A stretch of DNA of 64,000 bases from Chitinophaga sp. GbtcB8 (GCF_019091455.1 NZ_JAGXJN010000015.1:1-64000), one strand, 5' to 3'. Shown: positions 8,963 to 17,999, counted from the first letter of the stretch. The notes: a model not told the origin generated them from the letters alone. Numbers and translations are program-made.

Positions 8963-10387
8963 ATGAACACCATGAAAAATATACTGATCATTGACGATGA
9001 ACCTGGCATTTGCTCCCTGTTACGTACTATACTGGGTAAACAGGGTTTCATGGTGGACACTACTTTATCGGGAAACACAGCACTAAAAATGATTAAAGAA
9101 AAATCATATGATATTGTGTTCTGTGATTTCCGGTTAAAAGATAAGGAGCAAGATGGCAGTACACTGCTGCAGGTGATACACACTGCCAACCCGGAAACCG
9201 CTGTGATCATTATGACCGGGTACCCGGATGTACGCATTGCCATCCGCCTGATAAAAGAAGGCGCTTATGATTACCTGCCCAAACCCTTTACTGCCACGCA
9301 AATAACGGAAGTAGCCAACCGCGCATCAGCTGCGCAGCCGCTGCCCGTTACCACTTTTATAACACCGGCGCCGTTAAATGCAGCCACTCCTAAAAAGGGG
9401 CCTGGCCTGCAGCTTAGCGATCATTATGTATATGGCGAAAGTGAAAGCGCCCGGGAGCTGCTGCGGCAAATTAAGCTGGTAGCACCTACCAATTATAGCA
9501 TTGTAATTTTCGGGGAAACGGGTACCGGTAAAGAATCGGTAGCCCGCCTGGTACATATGAACAGCGCACGGGCCCAAAAGCCATTTGTGGCGCTGGACTG
9601 CGGCTGCCTGAGCGATGAGCTGGCGGCCAGTGAATTGTTTGGTCATGAGAAAGGCGCCATTACCGGCGCTGTTAATGCTGTGCAGGGCGCTTTCCGGGAG
9701 GCGCAGGGGGGCACCCTGTTCCTGGATGAAATAGGCAACCTGAGTTATAATGTACAGGTAGCGCTGCTACGTGTGGTGCAGGAAAGGGCTATACGGCCTG
9801 TTGGCAGCACACAGGAAATACCGGTAGACATTCGCCTTATTGTAGCCTCTAATGAAGATCCGGCTAAAAGTGTAGAAAAAGGCAACTTCCGGCAGGACCT
9901 TTTTTACCGGCTGAATGAATTTAATATTGCCGTTCCGCCGCTGCGGGAAAGGCTGCAGGACCTTCCCCTGCTCATTAACAGTTTTGTAGAAGAGATACAG
10001 GAAGAGCTGCAGAAAAAATGCGGCGCCTTTTCCGATGATGTAATAGAATACTTTTATACCTACGCCTGGCCCGGCAACATCCGTGAGCTGAAAAATGTGA
10101 TCAGGAGATTATGCCTGCTGTCCGTAGGTTTGCAGGAAATACCTCTTTCTTTTTTACCACAGGAAATGATGCCCGCTTCGCAGGAAACCGCACAGCAGGA
10201 TGACAGTACCGCAGCTGAGCAGGAAGACCAGCATCATTTAAAAACAATTTCCCGGCAGGCGGAGTATGACAAGATCCTGTCTGTAATGAAACAGGCCCTG
10301 TATAATAAAACCAAAGCAGCACGGCTCATGAATATAGACCGTAAAACATTGTATAATAAGCTGCACCTCTACAACATCAAGCTGTAA
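8963..10387 (+). CDS. Sigma-54-type (NtrC-family) response regulator, orphan
   Basis: This 474-residue protein has three domains. The receiver (residues about 6-120) has acidic D11/D12, phospho-acceptor D55 in FCDFRL and K107 in YLPKPF. The AAA+ sigma-54 activation domain has Walker A GETGTGKES and Walker B GTLFLDEIGN. The C-terminal Fis-type helix-turn-helix is NKTKAARLMNIDRKTLYNKL. The loop that touches sigma-54, usually GAFTGA, reads GAITGA (bases 9653-9670). A TTG further upstream is possible but sits in poor context, so ATG 8963 (or 8972) is preferred. No histidine kinase gene is adjacent, so the input is unknown. Confidence 0.9.
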   Translation: MNTMKNILIIDDEPGICSLLRTILGKQGFMVDTTLSGNTALKMIKEKSYDIVFCDFRLKDKEQDGSTLLQVIHTANPETAVIIMTGYPDVRIAIRLIKEGAYDYLPKPFTATQITEVANRASAAQPLPVTTFITPAPLNAATPKKGPGLQLSDHYVYGESESARELLRQIKLVAPTNYSIVIFGETGTGKESVARLVHMNSARAQKPFVALDCGCLSDELAASELFGHEKGAITGAVNAVQGAFREAQGGTLFLDEIGNLSYNVQVALLRVVQERAIRPVGSTQEIPVDIRLIVASNEDPAKSVEKGNFRQDLFYRLNEFNIAVPPLRERLQDLPLLINSFVEEIQEELQKKCGAFSDDVIEYFYTYAWPGNIRELKNVIRRLCLLSVGLQEIPLSFLPQEMMPASQETAQQDDSTAAEQEDQHHLKTISRQAEYDKILSVMKQALYNKTKAARLMNIDRKTLYNKLHLYNIKL

Positions 10388-10397
10388 ACGGCTGCCA

Positions 10398-11711
10398 TCA
10401 ACCCTTTCTAACGATCCACTTAGCCGCTTCTTTCAGCGTTATCTTTTTACCATACATTAAAATACCGGTACGGTATATTTTACCGGCCAGCCAGGTAGTG
10501 AGTAAAAACCCTGCTACCAGGAAGATCATGGATAATGCCAGCTCCCAATAAGCTACCGTGCCCGGTACGCCATAAGGCAGGCGCGCCATCATTACCATAG
10601 GAGATGTAAAAGGTATAATGCTGCCCCATACTGCCAGCGCGCTGTTAGGGTTTTGCACGGCCGATATCATGACCATAATACCAATAATGATCGGTAAGGT
10701 AATGGGAAAGGTAAGGGATTGCACATCATTAGGATCCTCATTTACCAGGCTGCCTACTGCTGCAAATAAGGCAGAGTAAAACAAATAACCACCCAGGAAA
10801 TAAAAGATAAAACAGCTGATAAGCAGGCTCCAGTTAATGCTGCCTACTATAAAGTTTATTTTCTCCATTGCATCCGCCATTGCAGCATTATTGGCATTCT
10901 GCGCCATGGCGCCGCCCTGGTTAATGGTATGCACGGTATCGGCAGAAAGGAATAAGGGTAACAACATTTGTATAGCCGTCAGCAATACACCCCATATCAG
11001 GAACTGTAACAAGCCTACCCCTGCAATACCTACGATCTTACCCATCATGAGCTGAAAAGGTTTTACGCTGGAGATCATTACTTCTGCAATGCGGCTTACC
11101 TTTTCCTCCATTACCCCACGCATTACCGACATGCCAAATACCATCAGTATAATATAAATAATAAACCCGCTGCTATAACCTACGGCATAAGCCACGGCGG
11201 AGCTGCCTTTGGTTTCCTCATCGCCGCTGCGAAAATCTATTTTTATATCGCTCTTCACCTCATCCAGCTTTTGCCGGTCAATGCCGGCTACTTCCATCCG
11301 CTTTTTTTCTATTACATCATTTATCTGCCGGTTCAGATTGCTTTCCAGCATAATGCTGGCGCGGCCTTTACTGTAGTATTCAATGCCGCTGGGGCGGTTA
11401 ATATCTATGTCGGGAATGTATAATACCCCTGCGTAACCGTATTCCTGGTACTTTTGTTTAAAGGTATCTATCTTCACCAGCTCCAGCGGTTTAAAATAAA
11501 TGCCTTTGGCATCCGGCAGCTTGCCAATGAACAATTTACTTTCGTCTATTACGGCTATGCGTTTACTATCTTCCCCTTTTACTGCTATAAGAATGGGGAT
11601 GATAATAGTACCGGCAAAGAACAGCGGTATTAATAACGTTAATATTAAAAAGCTTTTTTTGCGTACGCGGGTACGGAATTCCCTTTTTATGATGAGCCAG
11701 ATCTTATGCAT
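10398..11711 (-). CDS. ABC-2 type exporter permease (NatB-like)
   Basis: This inner-membrane protein of 437 residues starts at the ATG giving MHKIWLIIKREF. It has one N-terminal membrane segment (SFLILTLLIPLFFAGTIII), a large extracytoplasmic domain (about residues 45-170) and a cluster of about five C-terminal membrane segments, the layout of the NatB/ABC2_membrane_3 family. The upstream ATPase gene overlaps its start by 8 bases, so the two are translationally coupled and form one exporter. NatAB relatives export sodium or drugs; the substrate here is unknown. The longer frame from a TTG at 11774 lies inside the ATPase gene and is rejected. Confidence 0.88.
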   Translation of the reverse strand: MHKIWLIIKREFRTRVRKKSFLILTLLIPLFFAGTIIIPILIAVKGEDSKRIAVIDESKLFIGKLPDAKGIYFKPLELVKIDTFKQKYQEYGYAGVLYIPDIDINRPSGIEYYSKGRASIMLESNLNRQINDVIEKKRMEVAGIDRQKLDEVKSDIKIDFRSGDEETKGSSAVAYAVGYSSGFIIYIILMVFGMSVMRGVMEEKVSRIAEVMISSVKPFQLMMGKIVGIAGVGLLQFLIWGVLLTAIQMLLPLFLSADTVHTINQGGAMAQNANNAAMADAMEKINFIVGSINWSLLISCFIFYFLGGYLFYSALFAAVGSLVNEDPNDVQSLTFPITLPIIIGIMVMISAVQNPNSALAVWGSIIPFTSPMVMMARLPYGVPGTVAYWELALSMIFLVAGFLLTTWLAGKIYRTGILMYGKKITLKEAAKWIVRKG

Positions 11712-12621
11712 ATTCTTCGGTTTTCTGTACCTGGGTAATAAATATTTCGTTGAGGGTAGGTAATATCTCTTCAAAGTGAGTTACCGGTATATCCTGGCGG
11801 ATGAAGTGCAGCAGGATATCGTTGGTGCTGCTGTCCTCATTCAGCTTCACGGTATAGGCATGGTCATGCTGTTTAATGATGGTAAAGTGGTGCGTGGCCA
11901 TTTGCGCAAAGTTGGGTACTACGCCTACGCCAATGCGGAAAAGGTGCTGCTTAAAGGTTTGCTTCACTTCCTGCACCTGGCCTTCCAGCAGCTTCTTGCC
12001 TTTATTTACCAGTAAAATGCGGTCGCAAATTTCCTCTACCTGCTCCATCCGGTGGGTGCTGAAGATGATGGTGGTGCCGGCCTTGCTCAGGTCAAAGATC
12101 TCCTGCTTAATAAGGTTTGCATTCAGCGGGTCCAGGCCGGAGAAGGGCTCGTCCAGGATCAGCAGGGACGGGTTATGCAGGATGGTGGAAATGAACTGCA
12201 CTTTTTGCTGCATGCCTTTGCTCAGCTCCTCTACCTTTTTATTCCACCAGGTATTCATATCAAACTTATTGAACCAGTGCTTCACTTTTTCCAGGGCTTC
12301 TTTTTCAGAAAGGCCTTTCAGCTGGGCCAGGTAAAGGGCCTGCTCTCCCACCCTCATCTTTTTATACAGCCCCCTTTCTTCCGGCATATAACCAATGGAG
12401 TGTATATCTTCCTGCGGGTTAAAGGGACGCCCGTTAAACAATATATTACCTTCATCGGGATAAAAGATGCCGGTGATCATGCGCAGCAGCGTGGTTCTGC
12501 CGGCGCCGTTAGGTCCCAGCAAACCAAAGATGCTGCCCCTGGGTATGTCAAAGCTGATATCATCCACTGCTTTGTGTGTGGCATAGTATTTTTTAAGGTG
12601 TTGCACCTCCAGTAAGTTCAT
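11704..12621 (-). CDS. ABC transporter ATP-binding protein with arginine in Walker A
   Basis: This 305-residue ATPase pairs with the permease gene that overlaps its end. Walker A reads GPNGAGRTT (residues 36-44): the catalytic lysine is R42 (codon AGA on the minus strand at 12496-12498). The other ATPase parts look intact: signature LSKGMQQKVQF, Walker B LLILDEPFSGLDP and the switch histidine in STHRM. The C-terminal 90 residues match the DUF4162-like tail seen in Bacteroidota NatA-type proteins. The start is the ATG giving MNLLEVQHLKKYY; the upstream TTG is not supported. Lys-to-Arg in Walker A usually cripples hydrolysis, so this subunit is either slow, adapted, or inactive. Confidence 0.88.
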   Translation of the reverse strand: MNLLEVQHLKKYYATHKAVDDISFDIPRGSIFGLLGPNGAGRTTLLRMITGIFYPDEGNILFNGRPFNPQEDIHSIGYMPEERGLYKKMRVGEQALYLAQLKGLSEKEALEKVKHWFNKFDMNTWWNKKVEELSKGMQQKVQFISTILHNPSLLILDEPFSGLDPLNANLIKQEIFDLSKAGTTIIFSTHRMEQVEEICDRILLVNKGKKLLEGQVQEVKQTFKQHLFRIGVGVVPNFAQMATHHFTIIKQHDHAYTVKLNEDSSTNDILLHFIRQDIPVTHFEEILPTLNEIFITQVQKTEEYA

Positions 12622-12680
12622 GCTATAACAGGTAAGGTTAGGAAATAACTTACAATTAAGACTCAATATAAAAGAAAAAA

Positions 12681-13292
12681 TTATGCTTCACGTAACTCAT
12701 CCAGCAGTTTGCCTACCTGGCGCAGGTATTTTCCGTAAAAGCAGCCTACCCACCACTCTACCAGCGCTATTACTACAACTACCATTGCAATGAACGTAAC
12801 CACAAAGGAGATGATGATCACCATTTTTTTATGCGGCGTAACCGGCGCAGCAGCTAAATGATCCAGGTCCAATATAACCATTACCAGGTACAGCATTATC
12901 AGGGGTATAATGGAATAGTTGAAGGATTTATACATTTCAATATTCAGCTTTATATCATAATACACTTCATATAAATTATCTTTTGAGCTGAGTGTATTGG
13001 CATACAGGCGCTGGTAGAACCGGTAGAATTTTGTGAGATGAAACACTGCAAGCATGATCAGCGCTGTATACATGGCATAAAAGGGAACAGGCGGCACACC
13101 ACGTATTGACAGCAGGGGAAAAAATCCCATCAGGAAAAAGAACACGATGAGCATAATAAACTCTGTACGCATATTCTTCCTGAGCTTTGTTACCGGCATG
13201 TGTGCGCTTTTCAGGCGCTGCAAGGTTTCCGGCAGCACGGCATCTTTTCCTTCATCACTGTTCCAGGCAGACTGTAGCTCATCAAAATTCAT
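12681..13292 (-). CDS. Membrane protein encoded with an ECF sigma factor (possible anti-sigma)
   Basis: This protein of 203 residues has about 65 soluble N-terminal residues (MNFDELQSAWNSDEGKDA opening) followed by four hydrophobic segments, at about residues 46-65, 70-90, 125-143 and 155-178. Its start overlaps the end of the sigma-factor gene by 11 bases, the usual arrangement for a sigma factor and its anti-sigma factor. No zinc anti-sigma HxxxCxxC motif and no FecR domain are visible, so the anti-sigma role is inferred from position only. It would hold the sigma factor at the inner membrane. Confidence 0.8.
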   Translation of the reverse strand: MNFDELQSAWNSDEGKDAVLPETLQRLKSAHMPVTKLRKNMRTEFIMLIVFFFLMGFFPLLSIRGVPPVPFYAMYTALIMLAVFHLTKFYRFYQRLYANTLSSKDNLYEVYYDIKLNIEMYKSFNYSIIPLIMLYLVMVILDLDHLAAAPVTPHKKMVIIISFVVTFIAMVVVVIALVEWWVGCFYGKYLRQVGKLLDELREA

Positions 13293-13794
13293 AACCTTGT
13301 TGTTTTATAAGTGCTTTCAATTTTGTTTTGGCCCTGTTTAGCTTTACCCGGGTGTTGCCTTCACTGATGCCCAGGTTGGCTGCTATTTCTTTGTGCGAAT
13401 AATTTTCCAGGTGGTAAAAGATCAATGCCTTTTCTATATTATCCAGCTTTTGCACGGCTTTGTAAAAGTGCGCCAGCTGCAGCTCTTTGAGGACTGACGG
13501 ATCTTCTTCAACCGCTATATGTTCCGGCAGCTCAGGGATGCTGCTGATCTTCTTATTTTCTTTCCTGAAAAATACTACGGCGGTATTCAAAGCCACGCGG
13601 TACATCCAGGTGGAGAATTTACTCTGGCTGTTAAATGAATCATAGGATCTCCAAAGCTGGTATATGACCTCCTGGAAAAGATCCTGCTGATCTTCCGGGG
13701 TATCCATATACATTTTGGAAATTTTATGGATAATGCCTTTATGCACTTCCATAAGATTAAGGAATGCTGTTTCCCTGGTGTTCAAAGTAGCCAT
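13282..13794 (-). CDS. ECF-type RNA polymerase sigma factor
   Basis: This 170-residue sigma-70 family protein has region 2 (residues about 20-85, with DQQDLFQEVIYQLWRSYDSF and FSTWMYRVALNTAV) and region 4 with its helix-turn-helix (HKEIAANLGISEGNTRVKLNRAKTKLK, residues 135-161). There is no region 1 or 3, as in extracytoplasmic-function sigma factors. Its end overlaps the downstream membrane-protein gene by 11 bases, so the pair is one regulatory unit. It probably responds to an envelope signal. Confidence 0.92.
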   Translation of the reverse strand: MATLNTRETAFLNLMEVHKGIIHKISKMYMDTPEDQQDLFQEVIYQLWRSYDSFNSQSKFSTWMYRVALNTAVVFFRKENKKISSIPELPEHIAVEEDPSVLKELQLAHFYKAVQKLDNIEKALIFYHLENYSHKEIAANLGISEGNTRVKLNRAKTKLKALIKQQGYEF

Positions 13795-13890
13795 GCTTTA
13801 ATTCATAATAGCCCCTTTGCTGTGGTATTTGCGCCAGGTATTATGATCCATTTATAAGATGAGTAGCTGCAAGCGGGGAATTGTTACAAG

Positions 13891-15456
13891 TTATCTTGCA
13901 TTAAATTTTATGATCGCATCAGCTACCCGTTCTCCATCCATAGCGGCAGATACAATGCCGCCGGCATAACCGGCGCCTTCGCCGCAGGGATATAAACCTT
14001 TTATCTGCGGATGCATGAGTGTATCATTATCGCGGGGTATACGTACCGGCGAGGAAGTGCGGGATTCAGTGGCCACCAGTATAGCATTGTCCGTATAATA
14101 ACCTTTCATTTTACGGCCAAAGGCTTTGAAAGCGGCCGCCAGCCGCGTGTGCACGGCCGGGGGTAATACATTACGCAAGTTGGTGCTGTGTACGCCGGGT
14201 ACATAAGAACAATCCGGCAGGGTGGCGGATACTTTGCCGTTTACAAAATCCGTCATACGTTGTGCAGGTGCTACAAATTTGCCGCCGCCCATTTTATAGG
14301 CCTGCTGCTCTATCTGTTGCTGGTAGTACATGGCAGCCAAAGGGCCTTTATCTGCAAAAGGAGCAAAGTCTGTTTCATCCACCGTTACTACCATACCGGA
14401 GTTGGCAAAAGGGTTATTACGTTTGGAGGGCGACCATCCATTTACTACCAGCTCACCAGGATTAGTAGCAGCGGGTGCAATAATGCCACCGGGGCACATA
14501 CAAAAAGAAAATACGCCGCGCCCTTCTACCTGCTCAACCAAACTGTAACTGGCAGGCGGCAGGTATTCGCCCCGCACCGCGCAATGGTATTGCGCACTAT
14601 CTATTAATGCCTGCGGATGTTCAACGCGTACACCTAACGCAAAGGGTTTGGCTTCAATAAGAATTTTTTGCTGATGCAGCATTTCAAAAATATCACGTGC
14701 AGAGTGGCCGGTAGCCAGTATGACATGCGCTGCATCAAAGGTATGTCCGGCAACGGTACTTACACCTGTGATAGCGCCATTCCGCAACTGTAATTGTGTC
14801 ACCTTTTCATTAAAGTGTACTTCGCCTCCGCTATCAATGATCTGCTGACGCATAGCAGTAATAATATGCGGCAGCTTGTTAGTGCCTATATGCGGATGCG
14901 CTTCATAGAGTATTTTTTCTGCTGCGCCAAAATGGACAAAAACGTTGAGCACGTGATCCACGTTTCCACGCTTTGTAGCGCGCGTATATAGCTTACCATC
15001 TGAATAGGTACCGGCGCCGCCTTCTCCAAAACAGTAATTGGATTCAGGATTTATTTCACCGTTCTTATTTAATGCGGCCAGGTCGCGGCGGCGGGTACGC
15101 ACATCCGGCCCGCGTTCCAGCACAATGGGTTTAATACCCGCGCTGATGAGGTGTAATGCGGCAAATAATCCTGCCGGCCCTGCGCCTATAATTACTACGC
15201 GCGGTGCGTTGGGGGCAAGCATCTCATATGATGGTATGAAAACTTCGCGTGCATGGAAGGGCTCATCTGCAAATACCTGTAACGTTAATATATAATATAC
15301 CTGCTGCCGGGAGCGGGCATCAATGGAACGTTTTAAGATGTTGTAACCGGTAATATTGCGGGCGGGGATGCCCAGGGCTGCTGCCGCCTGTTGGGTGATG
15401 GCGGTATCTGAGGCCGCTTCCTGCGGCAATAATTTTAAAGAGAGCTGTTGTATCAT
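13891..15456 (-). CDS. FAD-dependent dehydrogenase, COG2509 type
   Basis: This 521-residue flavoprotein has an N-terminal ferredoxin-like region (residues 1-85), a dinucleotide-binding VVIIGAGPAGLFAALHL (about residues 89-105) and ERGPDVRTRRRD after the second strand. GEGGAGTYSDGKL and the C-terminal GEGAGYAGGIVSAAMDG are the other flavin-site motifs of this family. The family is widespread, with physiological substrates unproven. There is no signal peptide, so it is cytoplasmic. It stands alone between the sigma-factor unit and the DUF3127 gene, all on the minus strand. Confidence 0.85.
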   Translation of the reverse strand: MIQQLSLKLLPQEAASDTAITQQAAAALGIPARNITGYNILKRSIDARSRQQVYYILTLQVFADEPFHAREVFIPSYEMLAPNAPRVVIIGAGPAGLFAALHLISAGIKPIVLERGPDVRTRRRDLAALNKNGEINPESNYCFGEGGAGTYSDGKLYTRATKRGNVDHVLNVFVHFGAAEKILYEAHPHIGTNKLPHIITAMRQQIIDSGGEVHFNEKVTQLQLRNGAITGVSTVAGHTFDAAHVILATGHSARDIFEMLHQQKILIEAKPFALGVRVEHPQALIDSAQYHCAVRGEYLPPASYSLVEQVEGRGVFSFCMCPGGIIAPAATNPGELVVNGWSPSKRNNPFANSGMVVTVDETDFAPFADKGPLAAMYYQQQIEQQAYKMGGGKFVAPAQRMTDFVNGKVSATLPDCSYVPGVHSTNLRNVLPPAVHTRLAAAFKAFGRKMKGYYTDNAILVATESRTSSPVRIPRDNDTLMHPQIKGLYPCGEGAGYAGGIVSAAMDGERVADAIIKFNAR

Positions 15457-15509
15457 GCAGGTTAGGTATTTATCCTAAAACAATGCAGCCATTATGTATG
15501 GCAGGGGAA

Positions 15510-15566
15510 AAAGTGAAAGGTGAAAAGTGAATGAATCACCTCTCACCTTTTACTATTCATTTAAGT
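15510..15566. repeat. Imperfect intergenic inverted repeat downstream of the DUF3127 gene
   Basis: The stretch carries GTGAAAGGTGA facing TCACCTCTCAC (one mismatch), with purine-rich GTGAAA words on the left and pyrimidine-rich CACTTT-like words on the right. It lies just after the stop of the minus-strand DUF3127 gene and could act as its terminator. It is a different word from the AATTACGAA repeats. Confidence 0.45.
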
Positions 15567-15574
15567 AGTTATAC

Positions 15575-15967
15575 TTAGAACGGAAGATCATCAGAATCTC
15601 CTCCGCTTTGGGAGGCCGGTACTTCCTGGGAGGTATTATAGTTAGGCATGCGGTCTGCACCTGGCGCTGCGCCGGCTACTACAGACTCCATACGCCACGC
15701 ATCCAGGTTAGTGATATAGTTCACTTTACCATCTTTTTCCCAGCGGGTGCCTTTAATATTAAAATATACTTTTACGGTTTCGCCTTCGTTATAACGGTCT
15801 ACAATACCGGTGCGGTCCTGTACGCACTGGAACTTAATATAGTTATTAATAACCCGGCCATTGATATCATCTGATTTCTCAATAACGAACTCCCTTGTTT
15901 TAAAGGTTTCACTGCGTTGAACCGTATTATATTTTACGATCAGCTTTCCTATGATTTCAAAACTCAT
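15575..15967 (-). CDS. DUF3127 protein with SSB-like C-terminal tip
   Basis: This 130-residue protein of the DUF3127 family is found mainly in Bacteroidota. The first 95 residues look like an OB-type beta-barrel, with strands such as IIGKLIVKYNTV, KTREFVIEKS, NYIKFQCVQ and VKVYFNIKG. A flexible Gly/Ser/Pro-rich stretch then leads to the last five residues DDLPF. That end closely resembles the acidic DDDIPF tip by which SSB recruits replication and repair proteins. I infer a single-stranded nucleic-acid binding role; this is not established for the family. The start is backed by a -7 box 30 bases upstream. Confidence 0.88.
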   Translation of the reverse strand: MSFEIIGKLIVKYNTVQRSETFKTREFVIEKSDDINGRVINNYIKFQCVQDRTGIVDRYNEGETVKVYFNIKGTRWEKDGKVNYITNLDAWRMESVVAGAAPGADRMPNYNTSQEVPASQSGGDSDDLPF

Positions 15968-15997
15968 AAAAATATTTTTTTAACTGTTCAGATGCGC

Positions 15998-16005
15998 CAA
16001 AGATA
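15998..16005 (-). promoter_or_regulatory. Putative -7 box for the DUF3127 gene
   Basis: The minus strand reads TATCTTTG, an exact TAnnTTTG match, about 30 bases before the ATG at 15967. Confidence 0.5.
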
Positions 16006-16518
16006 GGCTTTTGAAAGGATTCACCGGAAATTAAATTTTACACAGGCTATGCACCGCCCGGCGTTCATATAATAAATTTGCACGGTATTTGATACAGGAA
16101 CGACATTTTTTTTAATGCAGATACTAACATAGTTTTACACCCGCGTTGAACTTTGTTAACGAGTTGTAAACATCATTTTTTTTGTACCATGTTATTTTAT
16201 CTTTCATATAGCATATCTATGGTAAACAGGTTAATCAAAATTAGAAGCAACTGTATATCAGACCAGTGTATTTTACCTTTATTATACTAGTGTAGTACAC
16301 AATGAAAATCAACGCATAAACAAAGGGAAAAGTAACACCGAACAGGAGGACAAAGACTGTAAACAGATGGAGATAAACAAGGGTAGGAAAATTTTTTTTT
16401 TCAACATTTTCTACAGATATTCGTCGTCCTGTCTGAAAATTTTCTGACATCCACTGTTGGGAAATTTTGAAATTCGAGAACATCCTTAATTAACAACAAT
16501 ATAATTTTTTTAATCTCA
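16006..16518. other. AT-rich gap upstream of dnaA, no gene seen
   Basis: About 510 bases with A/T runs and no convincing reading frame; an 80-codon minus-strand frame at 16241-16483 has no protein character. I looked for the DnaA box TTATnCACA on both strands and found only one-mismatch sites (for example TTTTACACA near 16035), so this is not an obvious origin. A TAAATTTG -7-type word lies at 16073-16080 on the plus strand and could start a long dnaA leader. Confidence 0.5.
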
Positions 16519-17952
16519 ATGAATAAAACTTGCGAACAAGTTTGGGAAAGGTGTCTTAATATAATTAGGGATATTGTGGAATGGCAGCCATTTAAAACCT
16601 GGTTTGAACCTATTAAGCCCATCAAACTTGAAAACAATGTTTTAACGATCCAAGTCCCCAGTCAGTTTTTTTATGAATATCTGGAAGAGCATTACGTTGG
16701 ACTGTTAGGAAAGACCATCAAAAGGGAATTAGGTAAAGAGGCGAGGTTAGAGTACAGAATAGTAGTTGAAAATGGAACACCACACCAGCATCCCAAAACG
16801 GTGAATATGCCTACGCAGTTCACGAAGCTCCAGAAAGACAGTGAAGTGGACTTCCCGTTAACCATACAGAATCCGGTTAAGAATCCTTTTGTTATACCGG
16901 GCATTAAACGTGTACAGATTGATTCACAGCTCAATCCTAATTACACCTTTGATTCCTTTATAGAAGGTGACTGTAACCGCGTAGCCCGCAGGGCAGGTAA
17001 AACTGTTTCGGAGAAACCAGGCGGTACTTCGTTTAACCCCTTAGTAGTATATGGTGGTGTTGGCTTAGGCAAAACACACCTTGCACAGGCTATTGGGAAC
17101 GAGGTAAAAAGAGTACATCCCAACAAGGCGGTATTATATGTAAGCGCGGAGAAATTCATTAACCAGTTTATTGATCACTCCAAGAACAGTATTATTAATG
17201 ACTTCATACATTTCTATCAGCTGATAGATGTATTAATAGTAGATGATATACAGTTCTTTGCCCGTGCTGAAAAAACGCAGGATGCTTTTTTTGCCATCTT
17301 CAACCACCTGCACCAATCCGGTAAACAGCTGATCTTAACTTCTGATAAGCCGCCCAAAGACCTGGATGGTTTACAGGAAAGATTACTGAGCCGTTTCCGC
17401 TGGGGCCTGAGCGCTGACATGCAGGTGCCTGATTTTGAAACGCGCATGGAGATCCTGGAAATGAAGATGCGTAACGATGGGCTGGAGATGCCGAAAGAAG
17501 TGATCAAGTATGTGGCTTATAATATACAAAGCAATGTACGCGAGCTGGAAGGCGCATTAATATCCCTGCTGGCACAATCTTCCCTGAACCGGAAAGAGAT
17601 TGACCTGGAGCTGGCCAAACGCGTGCTGAAATCCTTTGTGAAAACATCTTCCAAAGAGATCACTATTGAAAGCATCCAGAAAATGGTGTGCGAATATTTT
17701 GATGTGCCTTATGATAAGCTGCTGCAGAAAACACGCAAGCGCGAAATTGTACAGGCCCGCCAGATCACCATGTACCTGGCCAAATCATTTACGAAAAATT
17801 CTTTAAAGACCATTGGCGAACATTTTGGCGGCCGTGACCACACTACGGTGATACACTCCTGCCAAACGGTGAAAGACCTGATGGATACTGATATTACCTT
17901 CCGCGACAGCGTGATTGAATTACAACAGAAAGTGCAACTGGCCGCTATGTAA
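16519..17952 (+). CDS. dnaA: Chromosomal replication initiator protein DnaA
   Basis: This 477-residue AAA+ initiator opens the origin. Domain I (residues 1-80) contains EWQPFKTWFEPIKPI, the helicase-loading and oligomerisation part. Domain II is short. Domain III has Walker A GGVGLGKTH, Walker B VLIVDDIQFFA and the arginine-rich LLSRFRWG sensor region. Domain IV ends with the DNA-binding signature GGRDHTTVIHSCQTV. The length and all motifs are normal. No dnaN, recF or gyrB gene is adjacent, as is common in Bacteroidota. A strong terminator follows. Confidence 0.98.
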   Translation: MNKTCEQVWERCLNIIRDIVEWQPFKTWFEPIKPIKLENNVLTIQVPSQFFYEYLEEHYVGLLGKTIKRELGKEARLEYRIVVENGTPHQHPKTVNMPTQFTKLQKDSEVDFPLTIQNPVKNPFVIPGIKRVQIDSQLNPNYTFDSFIEGDCNRVARRAGKTVSEKPGGTSFNPLVVYGGVGLGKTHLAQAIGNEVKRVHPNKAVLYVSAEKFINQFIDHSKNSIINDFIHFYQLIDVLIVDDIQFFARAEKTQDAFFAIFNHLHQSGKQLILTSDKPPKDLDGLQERLLSRFRWGLSADMQVPDFETRMEILEMKMRNDGLEMPKEVIKYVAYNIQSNVRELEGALISLLAQSSLNRKEIDLELAKRVLKSFVKTSSKEITIESIQKMVCEYFDVPYDKLLQKTRKREIVQARQITMYLAKSFTKNSLKTIGEHFGGRDHTTVIHSCQTVKDLMDTDITFRDSVIELQQKVQLAAM

Positions 17953-17999
17953 GCGTGCCCTCCCTATCCCTGCAACATAACCCTGCTAACCTTATTGGA

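Noticed and set aside
14188..14607. A 139-codon plus-strand frame inside the COG2509 flavoprotein
   Set aside because: Shadow of a well-supported gene on the other strand.
16241..16483. An 80-codon minus-strand frame in the gap before dnaA
   Set aside because: Low-complexity AT-rich DNA gives chance frames; the translation shows no conserved pattern and no promoter box.
16006..16518. Replication origin beside dnaA
   Set aside because: No cluster of DnaA boxes found; recorded only as a gap and as a low-interest finding.
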